Positions 48,342 to 59,815 of a stretch of 64,000 nt of DNA are shown one piece after another. The stretch is taken from contig NC_045441.1 in the NCBI RefSeq assembly GCF_002776525.5, forward strand, positions 111,254,325 to 111,318,324. The letters run 5' to 3'. The first letter of the stretch is position 1; every line of letters begins with the position of its first letter. Under the pieces are notes generated by a model, which worked only from the letters and a program-made list of their open reading frames with translations, was not told where the DNA came from and ran no database searches. Position numbers and translations under genes: made by a program. Source of the stretch: Piliocolobus tephrosceles (taxonomy: Eukaryota; Chordata; Mammalia; Primates; Cercopithecidae).

Positions 48342-48380
<39 letters not shown>

Positions 48381-48383
48381 AAA
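48288..48383 (+). repeat. (GAAA)n tetranucleotide array
   Basis: Uninterrupted GAAA units run into a block of N and out again in the same motif. The visible part is about 21 units, but the true length is unknown because of the gap. Confidence 0.97.
48332..48341. other. Assembly gap (10 N)
   Basis: Ten N in the middle of the GAAA array. The number is probably a placeholder, so the array length at this locus is not known from this assembly. Confidence 0.99.
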
Positions 48384-48559
48384 TGGATGTACCCCTGGAG
48401 CCTTCAGAAGGAATGCAGCTCTGCTGATACTTTGATTTTAGCCTAGTGAGTCCTATTTTAGATGTCTGAATCCAAAAGCTTAAGATAATAAATTTGCTTG
48501 TTTTTAAGTCATTATGTTTGTGGTAAGTTGTTACACAAGTAATTGGAAAATAATAATAG

Positions 48560-49184
48560 ATATAGGGACCAGGAAATTGGGTACTGATATAACAAATACC
48601 TAAAAATGGGGAAATGATTTTAGAATTTGGGAATGGGAAAAGGCTACACAAATTTTGACTGCCATTCACCCTTGCTGGTTGTTATAAACTCACCAAGTAT
48701 TGCAATAATGCACACCTTCTCAACTTCTAATAATTAAGAAACTCCACCTGGCCTATGTTATTTTTTTGGTCCCATTATTCCTATTGCCTTCAGAAAGCCA
48801 AGTTCTGTAACATCACTCCTGTTGTTACAATGATACAATTGAGTTACTTAAAAATGGTTCAGTTCTTTTAAGATGTATTTTCAAGCTTTCCTTATGCAGG
48901 ACAAGCACAGTCTTTAATGTAGAGACAATTTTGCCCCTATACTGAGACAATGTTCTGCTGAGTAAGCCACCATGATCCTGGGAATCACAAGATCTTGCTG
49001 GTTCAGAGCAGCATGAAGTATTTTCAGCCCAAACTGTTTCCAGCCCTGTGTAAATATTGGGACTTGTTCACTCATTTTTCTTTTGATTGATTCAATACCT
49101 CTGGAAGTTTCCTCACACATATGTGATATGTTGATCGTTATTTAGCTAAAGGTAAGGGAGGAAACCTTTGTAGATTTATGGAGC
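48560..49184 (-). other. Unresolved stretch, possibly further ERV-L relic
   Basis: It lies between the MLT1-type LTR and antisense L1M 5' sequence. A minus-strand 68-codon frame (48914-49120) is in the direction of the ERV-L relic and could be decayed gag or protease-side sequence, but I see no diagnostic motif. Confidence 0.3.
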
Positions 49185-49495
49185 TTTCTCCCTCATTCTT
49201 CATCTCTCTCCTCTCTGCTTCTATGCCCTGTGAACATTTGCCATCTTGGCCTCCCTTGTTTTCCAGCTCTGTCTCCTCAATTTAGAGTGACTCCCACACT
49301 CCAGCTGCACTCCCCATGCTTTTGCCACATTCTGGAAAATCTTTCCAGGCAAGTTGTTTGTTTTTCCTCTCTCAAGGATAGCAGCCCTTCCTGACGTTTA
49401 ACGTGTAAAAATTATGGTTTCATATACTTAGCCAGTTTTTTAAAAAATTGAGAGGGTAAATTTTATCCCTGCTTGTCATGTTGTCCAGAAACGGA
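49185..49495 (-). mobile_element. L1M 5' end, antisense
   Basis: Plus-strand 'ctatgccctgtgaacatttg', 'ccatcttggcctcccttgtt', 'ccagctgcactccccatgct', 'tttgccacattctggaaaat', 'ctctctcaaggatagcagcc' and a closing 'ttgtccagaaacggaagtc' are the antisense of a widely repeated L1M 5' untranslated region, whose sense strand begins with a 'gacttccgtttctgg' block. Only the first ~300 bases of the element are present. Confidence 0.65.
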
Positions 49496-50669
49496 AGTCA
49501 GCACCTTCATTCTTCAAATACTCTTCTTGATCTCCTATGTAGGCTAGATATGATTATGGAAGTTGTCATCATGAGTAAGCTCCCTGATTTGAATGAGGAT
49601 GAGGACTATGGTGTAGTATAATGGTAGCACTCTACTGGCAAAGGCAAAATGGGTGACTTTACCATAAGTGGAAGCAGGAACACACCAATAATCATAATGT
49701 TTTATCCACAGGGATTTTGTCTGTGGCTATTTGGTCACACTTTCTGCAGAAATTAAATAGATTCAAAGTCTACGACAATATTGTTTGATCAACAGAAGAA
49801 AATCATAAAGATCAGCTGGTCAAAATTCCAATGAGCTTCTGCAGCAGAGATTCATGCAGTGTCTATACCTATGTACACCAGAGTCCTTTTATTAAAGCAA
49901 ACCTGGGTTACTTGACTAATGACTCTGCATCACTGCTACAAGTTAACTAACTAAATCTTCTTCCAATTCTTTCTAAAGAAATATGCACTCATATACTAGA
50001 ATAAACATGAGATGGTAACAATGAAGTAGCCAGACTATTCAGGGATTACTAAACACTGATTCTGAATTGATGTTAATTTCTAGTGCCATCCCAGTTCACA
50101 ATTCAAATGGTCGGCCTTTGTGTGTGAGGAGGTTTGTAGCCTAATCTCTACTCAGTGGACACAGTTGTTCCACTCACTAATGTAATCATTATTTCCCAGG
50201 TTCTTAAATATATAATTAAATAGATATTCTTTGCAAATGGCAAAATTTCTACATGGATCCTTAACTCCTATGTTAAAGTCACTGTAGAAAGAGATCGTTG
50301 GAATCACATAGAACTCCCAGTCCATGCCAGGATAGTAAACCACAGCAATAACCCAACATGGAGGGCATTCTAGAGAGCAGTGCCCCACCTCCAGGACTTA
50401 AAAAACGACATGGAGATTGACACTTAAGCACATGCACATTTAGCTTGCCTGTGTGTGTATGCAGAAACTGGGAGAATTGTGCAGGACATTGGATTTTTGC
50501 AAATTCCATCAAATGGCAACTTTGAATGCCTCATCAGCTTCTGTTTTTAATGTAACATCTTTGTAGGAAGAAACCAACACACACCATGGCACCCAGTATG
50601 CTGCAATGGATATGAGTCTTATATTTTCATAATGATAATTTTAAAAGACACGAGAACAATTTTTCTTTT
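49496..50669. other. Unresolved stretch between retroelement relics
   Basis: Moderate GC and short frames on the minus strand (50152-50512), but no motif that names it. Because ERV-L pol sequence starts right after it on the plus strand, part of it could be decayed ERV-L protease/RT sequence. Confidence 0.3.
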
Positions 50670-52735
50670 CACTTAGTAAGTCCAATAATATACTTTCCCA
50701 GCTTGGCATTTTACATAATATCAAATCAGTCCACTACATGGATGACATAATGCTAAGAGGTTGTGATGGCCAGAAAGTAGTAAGTAATGTATTAAGGCAT
50801 GTGAATGAGAGATTTGTTGATGCAGTTACAAAGTGCCAGGGACCCACCATCACAGGGAAGTGTCTAAGGGCCAAATGGCTTGGAGCATGTCAAGCTATCC
50901 TCTGCACAGTAAGGTAAAAGTTAGTGTACTTCACACTGCTACTATAGAAAATGAGGCCAGGGCCGGGCACAGTGGCTCACACCTGTTATCTCAGCACTTT
51001 GGGAGGCCAAGGTGGGCGGGTCACCTCAGGTCGGGAGTTCAAGACCAGACTGACTAACATGGAGAAACCCCGTGTCTACTAAAAATACAAAATTAGCCGG
51101 GGGTCGTGGCACATGCCTATAATCCCAGCTACTTGGGAGGCTGAAGCAGGAGAATCGCTTGAACCCAGGAGGTGGAGGTTGTGGTGAGCCAAGATTGCAC
51201 CATTGCACACTCCAGTCTGGGCAAAAAGAGTGAAACTCTGTCCAAAAAAAAAAAAAAAAAAGAAAAGAAAAAAAGGCACAACACTTGATAGAATTCTTAA
51301 AAGTATTATTATATATTACTTAATTATATGTTATTTAATTTAATTTATTTTGGCAGCAACATATAAAACAGTTCACTGTGCTACTTCTCTCTGTCCACTG
51401 AGTCATTCAATAAGCTGAAAGTACTGACAAGTACCACAGAACATGGAAATTCTACAAGAAATCTAGACTATAGTACAAAATGTATTTCTATTTGGAACTT
51501 ACGATTCAGCAAATCCAATGAAGTGTCTGTGGTGAATGGAATTTGGTATGTACCCACTTTCAAATACACACAAAAATAATTTTATACCTCTGGGATTTTA
51601 TAGCAATTCCTTGTCCTCTCTCACAAATAACTATTGTTTTGTAGCATAGCTTCTGTCTTGCCACTGGGTTTGGTAGAGAATTTATGGTTAATCATGGAAC
51701 ACTGGTGATTAAACAACCTTAGATTCCTTTACTGTTCAGCAAATCTGAACCAACTAAAGGCATAGCAATGAATTATCAACAAATAAAAATTTTATGCAAG
51801 AGACTGGAGTGCATGTAGGTATAGAAGTAGTTCAGACTCCTTTGACATTGACCATTCCTTTATCGTTTACTCAGTTGCCACCTAAAGTCTCATGGAGAAT
51901 TTATTACAAATAGCTGATTAGGAAAAAAATTCTTATTTACAGTTGGTTCTACCTCATATACTGGCATTTACAACCCAATAAGGGGGAGTACTAAAGTATT
52001 GTAGTAAAGCCAGTTCTGCCCAGTGGACAGAACTTTGAGTGATACTTTGAAAAGGGAAAAGATCAGAAGTATGGAGAAACTTTGATTTATGGGCAGTTTC
52101 TAATGGATTGGCTGGGCAATCAGGTGGACAAAATGACATATTTTATGGATATCAGCCAGCCTCTTTCTCCAGAGACACTGGTTTATGTTGGGTGTACTCA
52201 ACCCCATGAACAAAGTGGCCATTCTGGCAGAAATAGTGGTTATATGTAGACTCAACTGAGTGGACTTCCCCTAACCAAAGCTCATCCTGCTACTGCTAAA
52301 ACTGAGTACCTAATTTAATAATAGCAGAGTTCCAGACTGCACTTTCAATATGGCACTATTCTGGTGGAACCAACAAAATATTTAATGATATGTTCATTTC
52401 ATTGAATGCTTTCAATTGTACAACAGGCAAAGGTTCATTCCGTTCATTCCCTTTAGGATAGACAACTATTCTGGGGGTAGATTTGCCTTCCTTGCCCATA
52501 ATTCTGTCAACATCCATATCTATACACTCACAAATGCCTTATCCACCATTATGGTATTCCACTCTGAATTGGCTCTAATTAAGGGACTCTTTTTATAGCA
52601 AAGGATGTTCGGCAATAGGCTCATGTCCCTGGAATTGTTTAATCTTACCACATATTCCAGTATCCAGAAGCAACTGGTCAAATTGAAATGTGGTTCTTCC
52701 CAACTACTTTTCTGAAGACTTTTGGGTTATTATAT
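50670..52735 (+). pseudogene. ERV-L pol relic (RT, RNase H, integrase), sense
   Basis: A decayed endogenous retrovirus pol gene, split by an Alu (50961-51276). Reading sense: the reverse transcriptase catalytic motif Tyr-Met-Asp-Asp (codons at 50735-50746, preceded by His and followed by Ile-Met-Leu); then the connection region, resuming after the Alu at 'ggcacaacacttgatag'; RNase H text near 52010-52120 ('cccagtggacagaac', 'tctaatggattggctggg'); and integrase text from about 52185 to 52700 ('atgaacaaagtggccat', 'agatttgccttccttgcc', 'aaatgccttatccaccatta', 'ggctcatgtccctggaatt'). The order and spacing fit ERV-L. Stops and frameshifts abolish any product. No matching 5' gag or LTR directly precedes it. 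Confidence 0.8.
50961..51276 (+). mobile_element. Alu (AluS-like), full length, inside ERV-L pol
   Basis: 'ggccgggcacagtggctcac', 'gggaggccaaggtgggcggg', 'aaaaatacaaaattagccgg', 'gaatcgcttgaacccaggag', and an A-rich tail with two G interruptions. The flanks GAAAATGAGGC and AAAAAAAGGC... suggest a target duplication in the ERV-L pol, where 'ggaggcacaac'-like text is expected across the site. Confidence 0.96.
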
Positions 52736-53149
52736 ACATATAATATGAAGAGTTATGGATTATTATATAAATATATAAAATTTTCTTTATCTTTTCCTCT
52801 TACTTTATACAAGTTTACTGAAATTTAATATTCAGTATTTACCACTAAGTATAATTTAGTACTTAGATATCAAAATATTCAATGGAATGGTGGGGATGTA
52901 ATTGATATGGCCACTGTTGGTTATAAGAACTCTTGAGACTGTGTGTCTTTATCTTGGGGACAGGATGATAACTTCTTCACTTTTACAAAAGATAGCTGTA
53001 CTTTTAGGTGGCAATGTAGACTTGAGTTATTCCTTAAAAGTTGAAAGGTGTGTAGAAAGATGTGACTACATGCTGAATAATCAAAAAAGGTAGACTATTC
53101 CAGTTATTATTTATTGCCTTTGAACTCCATACCCATGTTGCTTTGTCTT
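52736..53149. other. AT-rich stretch after ERV-L integrase
   Basis: A TATA-rich run (52730-52780), then featureless sequence. Likely decayed ERV-L 3' internal DNA or later insertion; no motif. Confidence 0.35.
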
Positions 53150-53745
53150 ATTTTTGTGATTATGGAACTGAGACTGTGCAAACTACATTTCTCCTTATTA
53201 TCCTGATGTTATGCTATGCCAATTGAGGCTACCATGGGATACTGCATATGTCAAGGAAGATTAAGGAACTTTTCTTGAAGTTTTTATTTGTTTCAATGTG
53301 ATAGTGAGGTCGTTTGTATCTACTGGTTCTGGAAGCATTGACCACAATGATGACAATCCCTGTAATTCTGATACTAATGTCCTCCAGACAGTTTCCTTAC
53401 AATTACAGTGGTAGTGAGCCTCCATTACGCAGTGGGCACACTACAGCAAAGTTTTTCGTCACTGTATTGCTGGGCGTTGTATTCTCATGGGAATCCTATC
53501 CATTCATGAGTGCCTTGAATCTCAACCTTTCAGAAGCTTCTTTGTATTTCTTCCTCATTTACTTATTCTTTAGTATAGGAAGTACATTCTGAAGTTATTC
53601 CATCTGCTGATTGTTAGAATGATTTCTTTTCCATTTTAGTAGTGAAGCAACTGTTGCATAGCTAAAAATGCTTTACATTAAATTTTTCCTATTCAATTTA
53701 CTGATGTTTCTGTTTCCTAACTAAACCCTGACAGATAAAGATTAT
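53150..53745 (+). mobile_element. Possible decayed LTR at the 3' side of the ERV-L relic
   Basis: The segment ends 'tgtttctgtttcctaactaa' then 'accctgacagata', close to the 3' ends of ERV-L-group LTRs, and it follows the integrase at a plausible distance. The 92-codon frame at 53314-53592 has no domain. I could not match it to a named LTR. Confidence 0.35.
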
Positions 53746-54045
53746 ATCTGGGTTACATCTGTATCTCAACATATCCACTGGAACTATTTATCAGTATCTC
53801 TGGATCTCATTCTTGTAAGCACAGGGTAGTATTACAGGAACAGTAAGATAGAGCAAAGAAGAGAGCTGAAAATGTGTTTCTTATTGTCACATACGTACAG
53901 AAAAACACCTTCATCAACAAGACTCTGAAATCAAAGAATGCAGATCTTCAAAGGAGAGGATAAGTCATATATAAAAGAGAAAGAGGAATAATTGGGAGTC
54001 ATATCTAGTGGGGGATAATTGGATCCAACTAGCCGAATATAAATC

Positions 54046-54343
54046 TTTTTTTTTTTTTTTTTTTTTTGAGATCGCTCTGTCGCCCAGGCTGGAGTGCAGT
54101 GGCCAGATCTCAGCTCTCTGCAAGCTCGGCCTCCCGGGTTCACGCCATTCTCCTGCCTCAGCCTCCTGAGTAGCTGGGACTACAGGCGCCCGCCAACACG
54201 CCTGGCTAGTTTTTTTGTATTTTTTAGTAGAGACGGGGTTTCACCGTGTTAGCCAGGATGGTCTCGATCTCCTGACCTCGTGATCTGCCCGTCTCGGCCT
54301 CCCAAAGTGCTGGGATTACAGGCGTGAGCCACGACGCCCGGCC
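54046..54343 (-). mobile_element. Alu, Old World monkey AluYR type
   Basis: A T22 tract leads into a complete antisense Alu that retains many CpGs. Instead of the human-type 'gtggcgcgatctcggct' it reads 'gtggccagatctcagct', instead of 'ggctaattttttg' it reads 'ggctagttttttt', and it has 'gatctgcccgtctcggcc'. This set is what I know from macaque and baboon AluYR elements. A short internal deletion at the head ('gagatcgctctgtcgcc' lacks the usual 'ggagtct') is private. Flanks AAATCTTT / GAATCTTT look like a target duplication. Confidence 0.95.
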
Positions 54344-55534
54344 ATGAATCTTTACATAGGTTTCCTGCCTCTTAATTAGAACTTATAAATAGATAAGTAT
54401 GTTTTTCAAAGGTGCCTCTCTACATAAGTCATAAGCGCTTGTGGCCATACTTTATAAAGTATGCATACATATTTTCTTAAACAGCCTTCAAATGGAGACT
54501 AAATTTGTGCAAATTTGTTCTTTTGTTGTCTAAACTACAAATACTAGTTGATGACACTTTTTACTGGGCATCAGTGGCCTACATGGAAAAGGAAGAACAC
54601 CTGCCATGGTAGCTGAGTAGGCATAGAACTTTAATGCCCCTGAGTTTTTAAGAGACAAACAGTCTCTCTTCTCTTACATACACCAGCTGCCACTCCATAA
54701 CATAAAAATGAATATTAAGGACTTAAACATTAAAAATGCACTATAAGTCTCTCCACATACAGGTTCCATTTCACCCTGATTCTCAGGTATTTAAAATGCT
54801 GTCAATGTGATTGGAAAATGAGCTGTAGTTTATAGCAATAATACTAACAGGTTTTTCATGAGTATGTTTTATTTTCAATTATTGTGCATAAAGTGATTCT
54901 TATCATCATGAATAAAGCTTATCATGCTATATAATTAAAAAATAAGCAAATAAGTCTCCTGATAAAATCAAGAAAATGAAACATTTTTAGTTAACTAAAT
55001 ATGAACTTGGGGACACACCTAAGAATCTGAAAAATGTAAGAACTATATATAAATATTAAAGGTGGAGCCAGGTGGTCATTCAGTTATATAGGTATTAACT
55101 TTAGATTTTAAATTTTTAAGAGGAAACAATTGTTTAGTATAAAATATTTTATTTGATTCTCCAAGTTATACCAATATAATTTAATGGAAAGGGTCAGATA
55201 CATATTACTCTCTATCTATTTAATTTGATGGGGTATTCGATAACTTATTGAGTCTTTCCTTAAAAACTGCTTTCAAATACAGCTTATAAATCACCACTTT
55301 CATGCATATGAACAAAGTAAGGAGCTATACATACCACGCATCCATTAGAGGACAGATCTTCAATTGTAGTAAAGTATACTTGTCTTTCTTGCTGCTCATT
55401 AAGCTTAGCTGTGGAAATGCTATTGAATAGAACTAGACTCCTTGGACTCTTCAGGCAGCCTTCTTTGTTATTATTGATTCTCTAAAAGTGCACTACAGTT
55501 TCTTTTGGGAATGTTAAGACAATGACCTGAAATA

Positions 55535-55592
55535 CCATATATATGTGCATATATATATACACACACACAGGGTATGTGTGTGTGTGTGTAAA
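55535..55592. repeat. (AT)n(AC)n-(GT)n inverted dinucleotide tract
   Basis: TATATA and ACACACACAC are followed after a 7-base gap by GTGTGTGTGTGTGTA. The two halves are complementary and could form a hairpin. Confidence 0.88.
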
Positions 55593-56780
55593 GTGATTAT
55601 CTGGTTGTTGAACAAACTATCAACAAACCTGGAAAGAATACCTCCTTACATTCCTTCAACACAAAAAATATTTACTGCCTGTTATTTGTTCAGTCCTAGT
55701 CTATGCAATTTTTGCTAGTTAAGAAGTTTATGATTTAATCCTCACTTTCAAAGACTTAGTTTTAAAAATTTATAATAAGTACTTGAAACACTAGAAATAC
55801 CAGAAAGAGAAATATCAGCTTAATTAAGAGAACTGCAGAGAACAGATGAGATTTTTTTCTCTAACACATTTCACATATACAATAAGCAAAATTTAAAAAG
55901 TGATGAAAGTTAATGTTAAAAACATAATAAACCTGGATTAAATATGTACCATAATCAAGATGCCAGCTCTGGGATCATAGAAGGAAAATGAGTATATAAT
56001 TCAAGACTTAAAGAACCTTCATAAGTGAAGTTAAATTATGTGTAAATTTAATAGTAATGTCATGCAAATTTGAAAGTTGAATAATTTCCTTACACATGAA
56101 AAATAAAGGAGAAAAAATTTTCAGAAACAGTATGGCAATTTTTAAAATAACATGGAATTTTAAGAGAAAGACTGTTGGGAAACTACTTTTAGGAGCAGTT
56201 CAGTCTGACTATACAAAATGTATTAAATCTAGACTGTACCATACATGAATATTATATTTAGATGTTTAGACATTTTATGGGAAGATAAGTATATTTTGTA
56301 TTTTTCATGGGATTAATAGATTTTTTTGGAAAGACACTCTGGGAAAGATAAGAAACAGGAGAAAAGTTTATATTTATTATCCATAAATTTGTTTTATTAA
56401 ATATGGCAAAGTAGTGTTTTCCAAGGGGGCACCATAGTTAGATGACATTTTAAAAGCGCTATGAGAAAGATAAAAGTGAAAGGCATTTTTTTGGCCAAAT
56501 ATGAAGTCAAAAGTGTGCAAAAATAAAGCAAAAGAAATCATGTAGTTGTGAAATAAGTCTGGAAAACATTTAGTTACACAGAGTTAAGCAGGATTTCTCA
56601 GTGTAAGACATAAAAGAAGAAATATTTTAAAATCAAACATTAATTAATCTTCAGGAGTAGACTATACTATGAATAATTCCTAAAATTTTGAGAGTTATAT
56701 AACCCTTTTATCAAGAAATAGCCCAGACACACAATTCAGAAGAATTACATATAAATTATTAAATTGTATAGGTTTAATTT

Positions 56781-56801
56781 AATTACAATTAAATTGTAAT
56801 T
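56781..56801. repeat. Small perfect hairpin
   Basis: AATTACAAT and ATTGTAATT are perfect inverted repeats around a 3-base loop, in an AT-rich setting where such structures also arise by chance. Confidence 0.7.
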
Positions 56802-57114
56802 GTTTAGGTGATTGTATTACCTAAAATTGCCCAGAAGTACATAAAGCAAAGTGAAATGAGTGTAATCACAGGAAATAAATGAATAAAGTCTGAATGTCAT
56901 TTGGTACATTTACTCCACCTTTCATTCCATTACCATTTAAGTGATGTTATGAGTGGCTGTTTTGATTTTTAAATATCTCACAGTTTTCTTTGTTTCTCAA
57001 ACACTTTTAATGAATTTTTACACATGAAGTTAAGTGATGCTTTTAGAATGTGTTAGAATACATAGAAAGGCAACATTTCTAATACGTTGAATATAATTAA
57101 TTTAAAATATTATA

Positions 57115-58640
57115 CATTGGTGTCATTGCACCCACCTTCTCAACATGGCAGAGTACTCTGAAAAATAATCTACTTAAATACATCTGAGAGCTTTTGAAGC
57201 AGCAGAGCTAAGGGAGCCAAGATTCCAGTGAGGAAAGAACTTCAGAGATGTTAGCTGATAGTTCACAGTCACATCTTCCCTAAAGACATTCTCAAATTCA
57301 CAGAACAAGTTGTCTGTGAGTTCAGAATTTTTCTGGGCTAAGAAACTGCTACTGTGAAATAGAGAAAAAAATAGAGCTTTAGATAATTTCGTGGGACAAG
57401 AGAACTGAGTCTGACATACTGCCAGATTTTCCCTCAAGATATTTTCCAACTTTTGAAGCTGTATAGTGCAGGGAGAAAATACAAACAAAACTCTGCAAAT
57501 GCTCTCCAAAAAGATCAGACCTCTGGGAGGTCCATAGCACTAAGAAAAACAAAGGTTATAAGTCAGGATATGTTAAAGTTAGGAGCCTAATGAAAACTAC
57601 CATTATACCCTATTATCTGGGACAAAATGTTTGACAGAACTTTTAACAAAAGTGCAATCCTGACTAACCAAAGTCCCCAGTTAGTCCCTAGTGTACCTGT
57701 CTAGTAAAGAAATGGTAAACTTTCAAATGAGGAGAATTAAAATAATAAATATAATATGTAGAGTATTTGAGTAAAAATAGGCATTCTTAGTACTATGGGA
57801 CCAAACCACAAAAGAGAAAACCTACAACTGAAAAAGTCACCTTATAATGATTATGATTTCCAAGTTTAATAAAATAGAGAAGGAAAAAAGAAAGTAAATA
57901 AAATAAGAGATAATTTTATAATAAGATAAAAATATATTGATAAGAGTCAAATAGTGATTTTATAACAAAACAATTAAACCTAAGAATGCAGTAAATAACC
58001 TTAACAATAGAATATGTGATAGTAGATAAATAGAAGCTCAAATCAATATAAAACATCCAAACTTAAACACTGAAAAGACCATGATAGGTTTAGTGAGAAA
58101 GTCTAATGTGAATAATTGGAATCCCAAAAGGAAAAGAGGAGAATGGTACAGAAGCAATATTGAAAAGGATAATAAAAAATAACATATCATAATTAATATT
58201 TAAAAATTGACACACTCATTTAAAAAGCTCCTTTTAATAAAATATATAAGCCAATAAAATATTGAAATAATCTACAGTGCTGAAAAAACTTATCTTCACT
58301 CAAATTGAACTATATATTCAATGCAATCCAAATTATAATCCTAGTGTGTTTCTATAGAAATGAATGAGCTGATTTAAAATCTGTACGGAAATGCAAAGGA
58401 ATTGAGAAAAAAAAAAAAAAAAAAAACTTTGGAAGATTTACTTTACAAGATTTCTAGACTTCAAGATATAGAAATTGAGATACTATGATGTTGGCGTAAG
58501 GAAGGATAAATAGACCAATGGAACAGAACAAACATCCAGAAGGAGACACACCTACATTTGGTAGCTTTATTTATGACAAAAACTCAAATTCAATTCAATA
58601 GAGAATGTTGTGTTCAGTACATAAACTAGAACAGCTGGCG
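57115..58640 (+). mobile_element. L1M relic: 5' UTR, ORF1 end, then ORF2 segment
   Basis: Three parts of an old L1 in the correct order. 57240-57540 matches the L1M 5' UTR ('aaagacattctcaaattcac', 'tttctgggctaagaaactgc', 'gggaggtccatagcac'). 58080-58160 resembles the ORF1 C-terminal part ('ttggaatcccaaaaggaaaa'). 58300-58620 matches ORF2 ('ttcaatgcaatccaaattat', 'gatgttggcgtaagg', 'agaccaatggaacagaacaa'). About 3 kb between ORF1 and ORF2 is missing, so there was an internal deletion. No coding capacity. Confidence 0.68.
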
Positions 58641-58837
58641 AGGTTTATCTAAGGCCTGAACACTATTGGTAAAACTCCTTTGAATCCAAAAGCCAGAATT
58701 GGGTTCTCCACCCAAGTTTAGGGTTAAAAGAAGATGGCCAATGTAGGGCAATGGGTCCTCACCAGGTTACTTAAAGGTATATGTCTGCTGCTTGAACCCT
58801 GAAGATCTGTTGGTTCACTCCTTCTTGTTAATTTATA
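58641..58837. other. Unassigned stretch before inverted-repeat arm
   Basis: Less AT-rich, no landmarks. It has no counterpart outside the other arm, so it marks the outer edge of the inverted repeat. Confidence 0.45.
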
Positions 58838-59815
58838 AAATTCCAAAGAATATTTTCAGTATTTTTTAAAAGTGAAAAAAATATATTGCTATATTTAAGT
58901 TAAAGTTAACATTAAGGGTTATAAGTATAAGACAGCCATCAAAAGTGTAATTGACTATATGTATAATGGAAGAGTAACAGAATAAATGCCAATACAGTCA
59001 TATTAAACGTCTGACTTCCTTGAAAGCATTTGTAAATACATTGCTTACTTGGATAGAATTTTTAATATAAATTAATAGAATTATTAGTAGTTAAATGCAG
59101 TTCACAGAAGAGAATCATGTTTTTCACAGCAGGTAAATAATTGGCACATGCATCATTTTAAGAATGTCAATAAGCCAGCTGATTTTTACTAAAATACAAG
59201 GCCATGTAACCAAAATGGAGTTCATAATTTTGCAGTGAGGAAAAGAGAATTACTTAGACAAGACTATATTACTGTGTGTGGAATAGTGGTGTCTACTTCA
59301 ATTTGGAGTAAAATATTTTATAGTAAAAAAAAAAAAAAACTTAATGGTTTGACTCACTTTTCATCAGTAATACCCTTAAAGTTTGCTATTAAAATATTCC
59401 AGGAAATTACCATTAACTCTGTTTATTTGAAGCCTCTGTCCTGTACATCAGGAGGATTTTTTTTCTCAGAAAGATGTAGTTGCAATAGCATAGTAAATCT
59501 GAAAACAACCAAAGCAATTGCACTTTTTTGAAAAATAAAAAACATAACACACACATGCACAAACTCACAAACAACACACATAACACAAACTCTCAGGTTT
59601 CAAGCTTTGTTTGATGTGGAACTTTCCACCAAAAATAACATATTTCAAACAAATTAAAGACAGAGAGTATTTTGTGTTTATTTAACCTACCCAAAGTATC
59701 CTGAATTTAAATAGTGATGATGTGTAAGAAAGTATCTTATTAATGTAACAAAATATAATTTTACTGTAAAATTTAATGAACTTCATCTATATGCAAATCT
59801 ATACACTTTTATGAA
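58838..59815 (+). repeat. Large inverted repeat, left arm (~0.97 kb)
   Basis: The reverse complement of this arm reads through the right arm (61100-62060) almost without a break. Over 134 aligned bases (about 59101-59235 against about 61664-61797) I count 10 mismatches, so about 92% identity there; elsewhere about 88-90% with small gaps. The arm holds an A15 tract (59324-59338) that is only T7 in the partner and a CA-rich run matching a GT-rich run in the partner. A 98-codon frame inside is disrupted in the partner and taken as chance. I do not recognise the sequence as a known repeat family. Confidence 0.92.

Larger units (their letters stand above)
47967..48559 (+). mobile_element. MLT1-type MaLR LTR carrying a (GAAA)n expansion
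   Basis: Landmarks: 'ataggcagaatagcagtccc', 'aacctgtgaatagatta', 'atgggctcaatgtaatacta', 'agggtccttaaaaatgg', 'ggagccttcagaaggaatgc', 'tttgattttagcctagtgag' and 'gtttgtggtaagttgttaca'. The element is interrupted by the GAAA array exactly where MaLR LTRs have a purine-rich 'gaagctggaaaaggcaagga'-like segment, the likely seed of the expansion. It was inserted into, or next to, the ERV-L relic. The 174-codon minus-strand frame here is an artefact of the array and includes the N gap. Confidence 0.8.
54344..57114. other. Unassigned AT-rich stretch
   Basis: About 2.8 kb with no gene or nameable repeat. A CA/GT hairpin tract (55535-55592) and a small perfect hairpin (56781-56801) are listed separately. 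Confidence 0.45.

Noticed and set aside
48145..48669. 174-codon minus-strand frame, the longest of all
   Set aside because: It reads through the GAAA array and the N gap inside an LTR; the translation is a Leu-Ser-Phe simple repeat.
57174..57509. 111-codon minus-strand frame
   Set aside because: Antisense to an L1M 5' UTR match; no domain in the translation.
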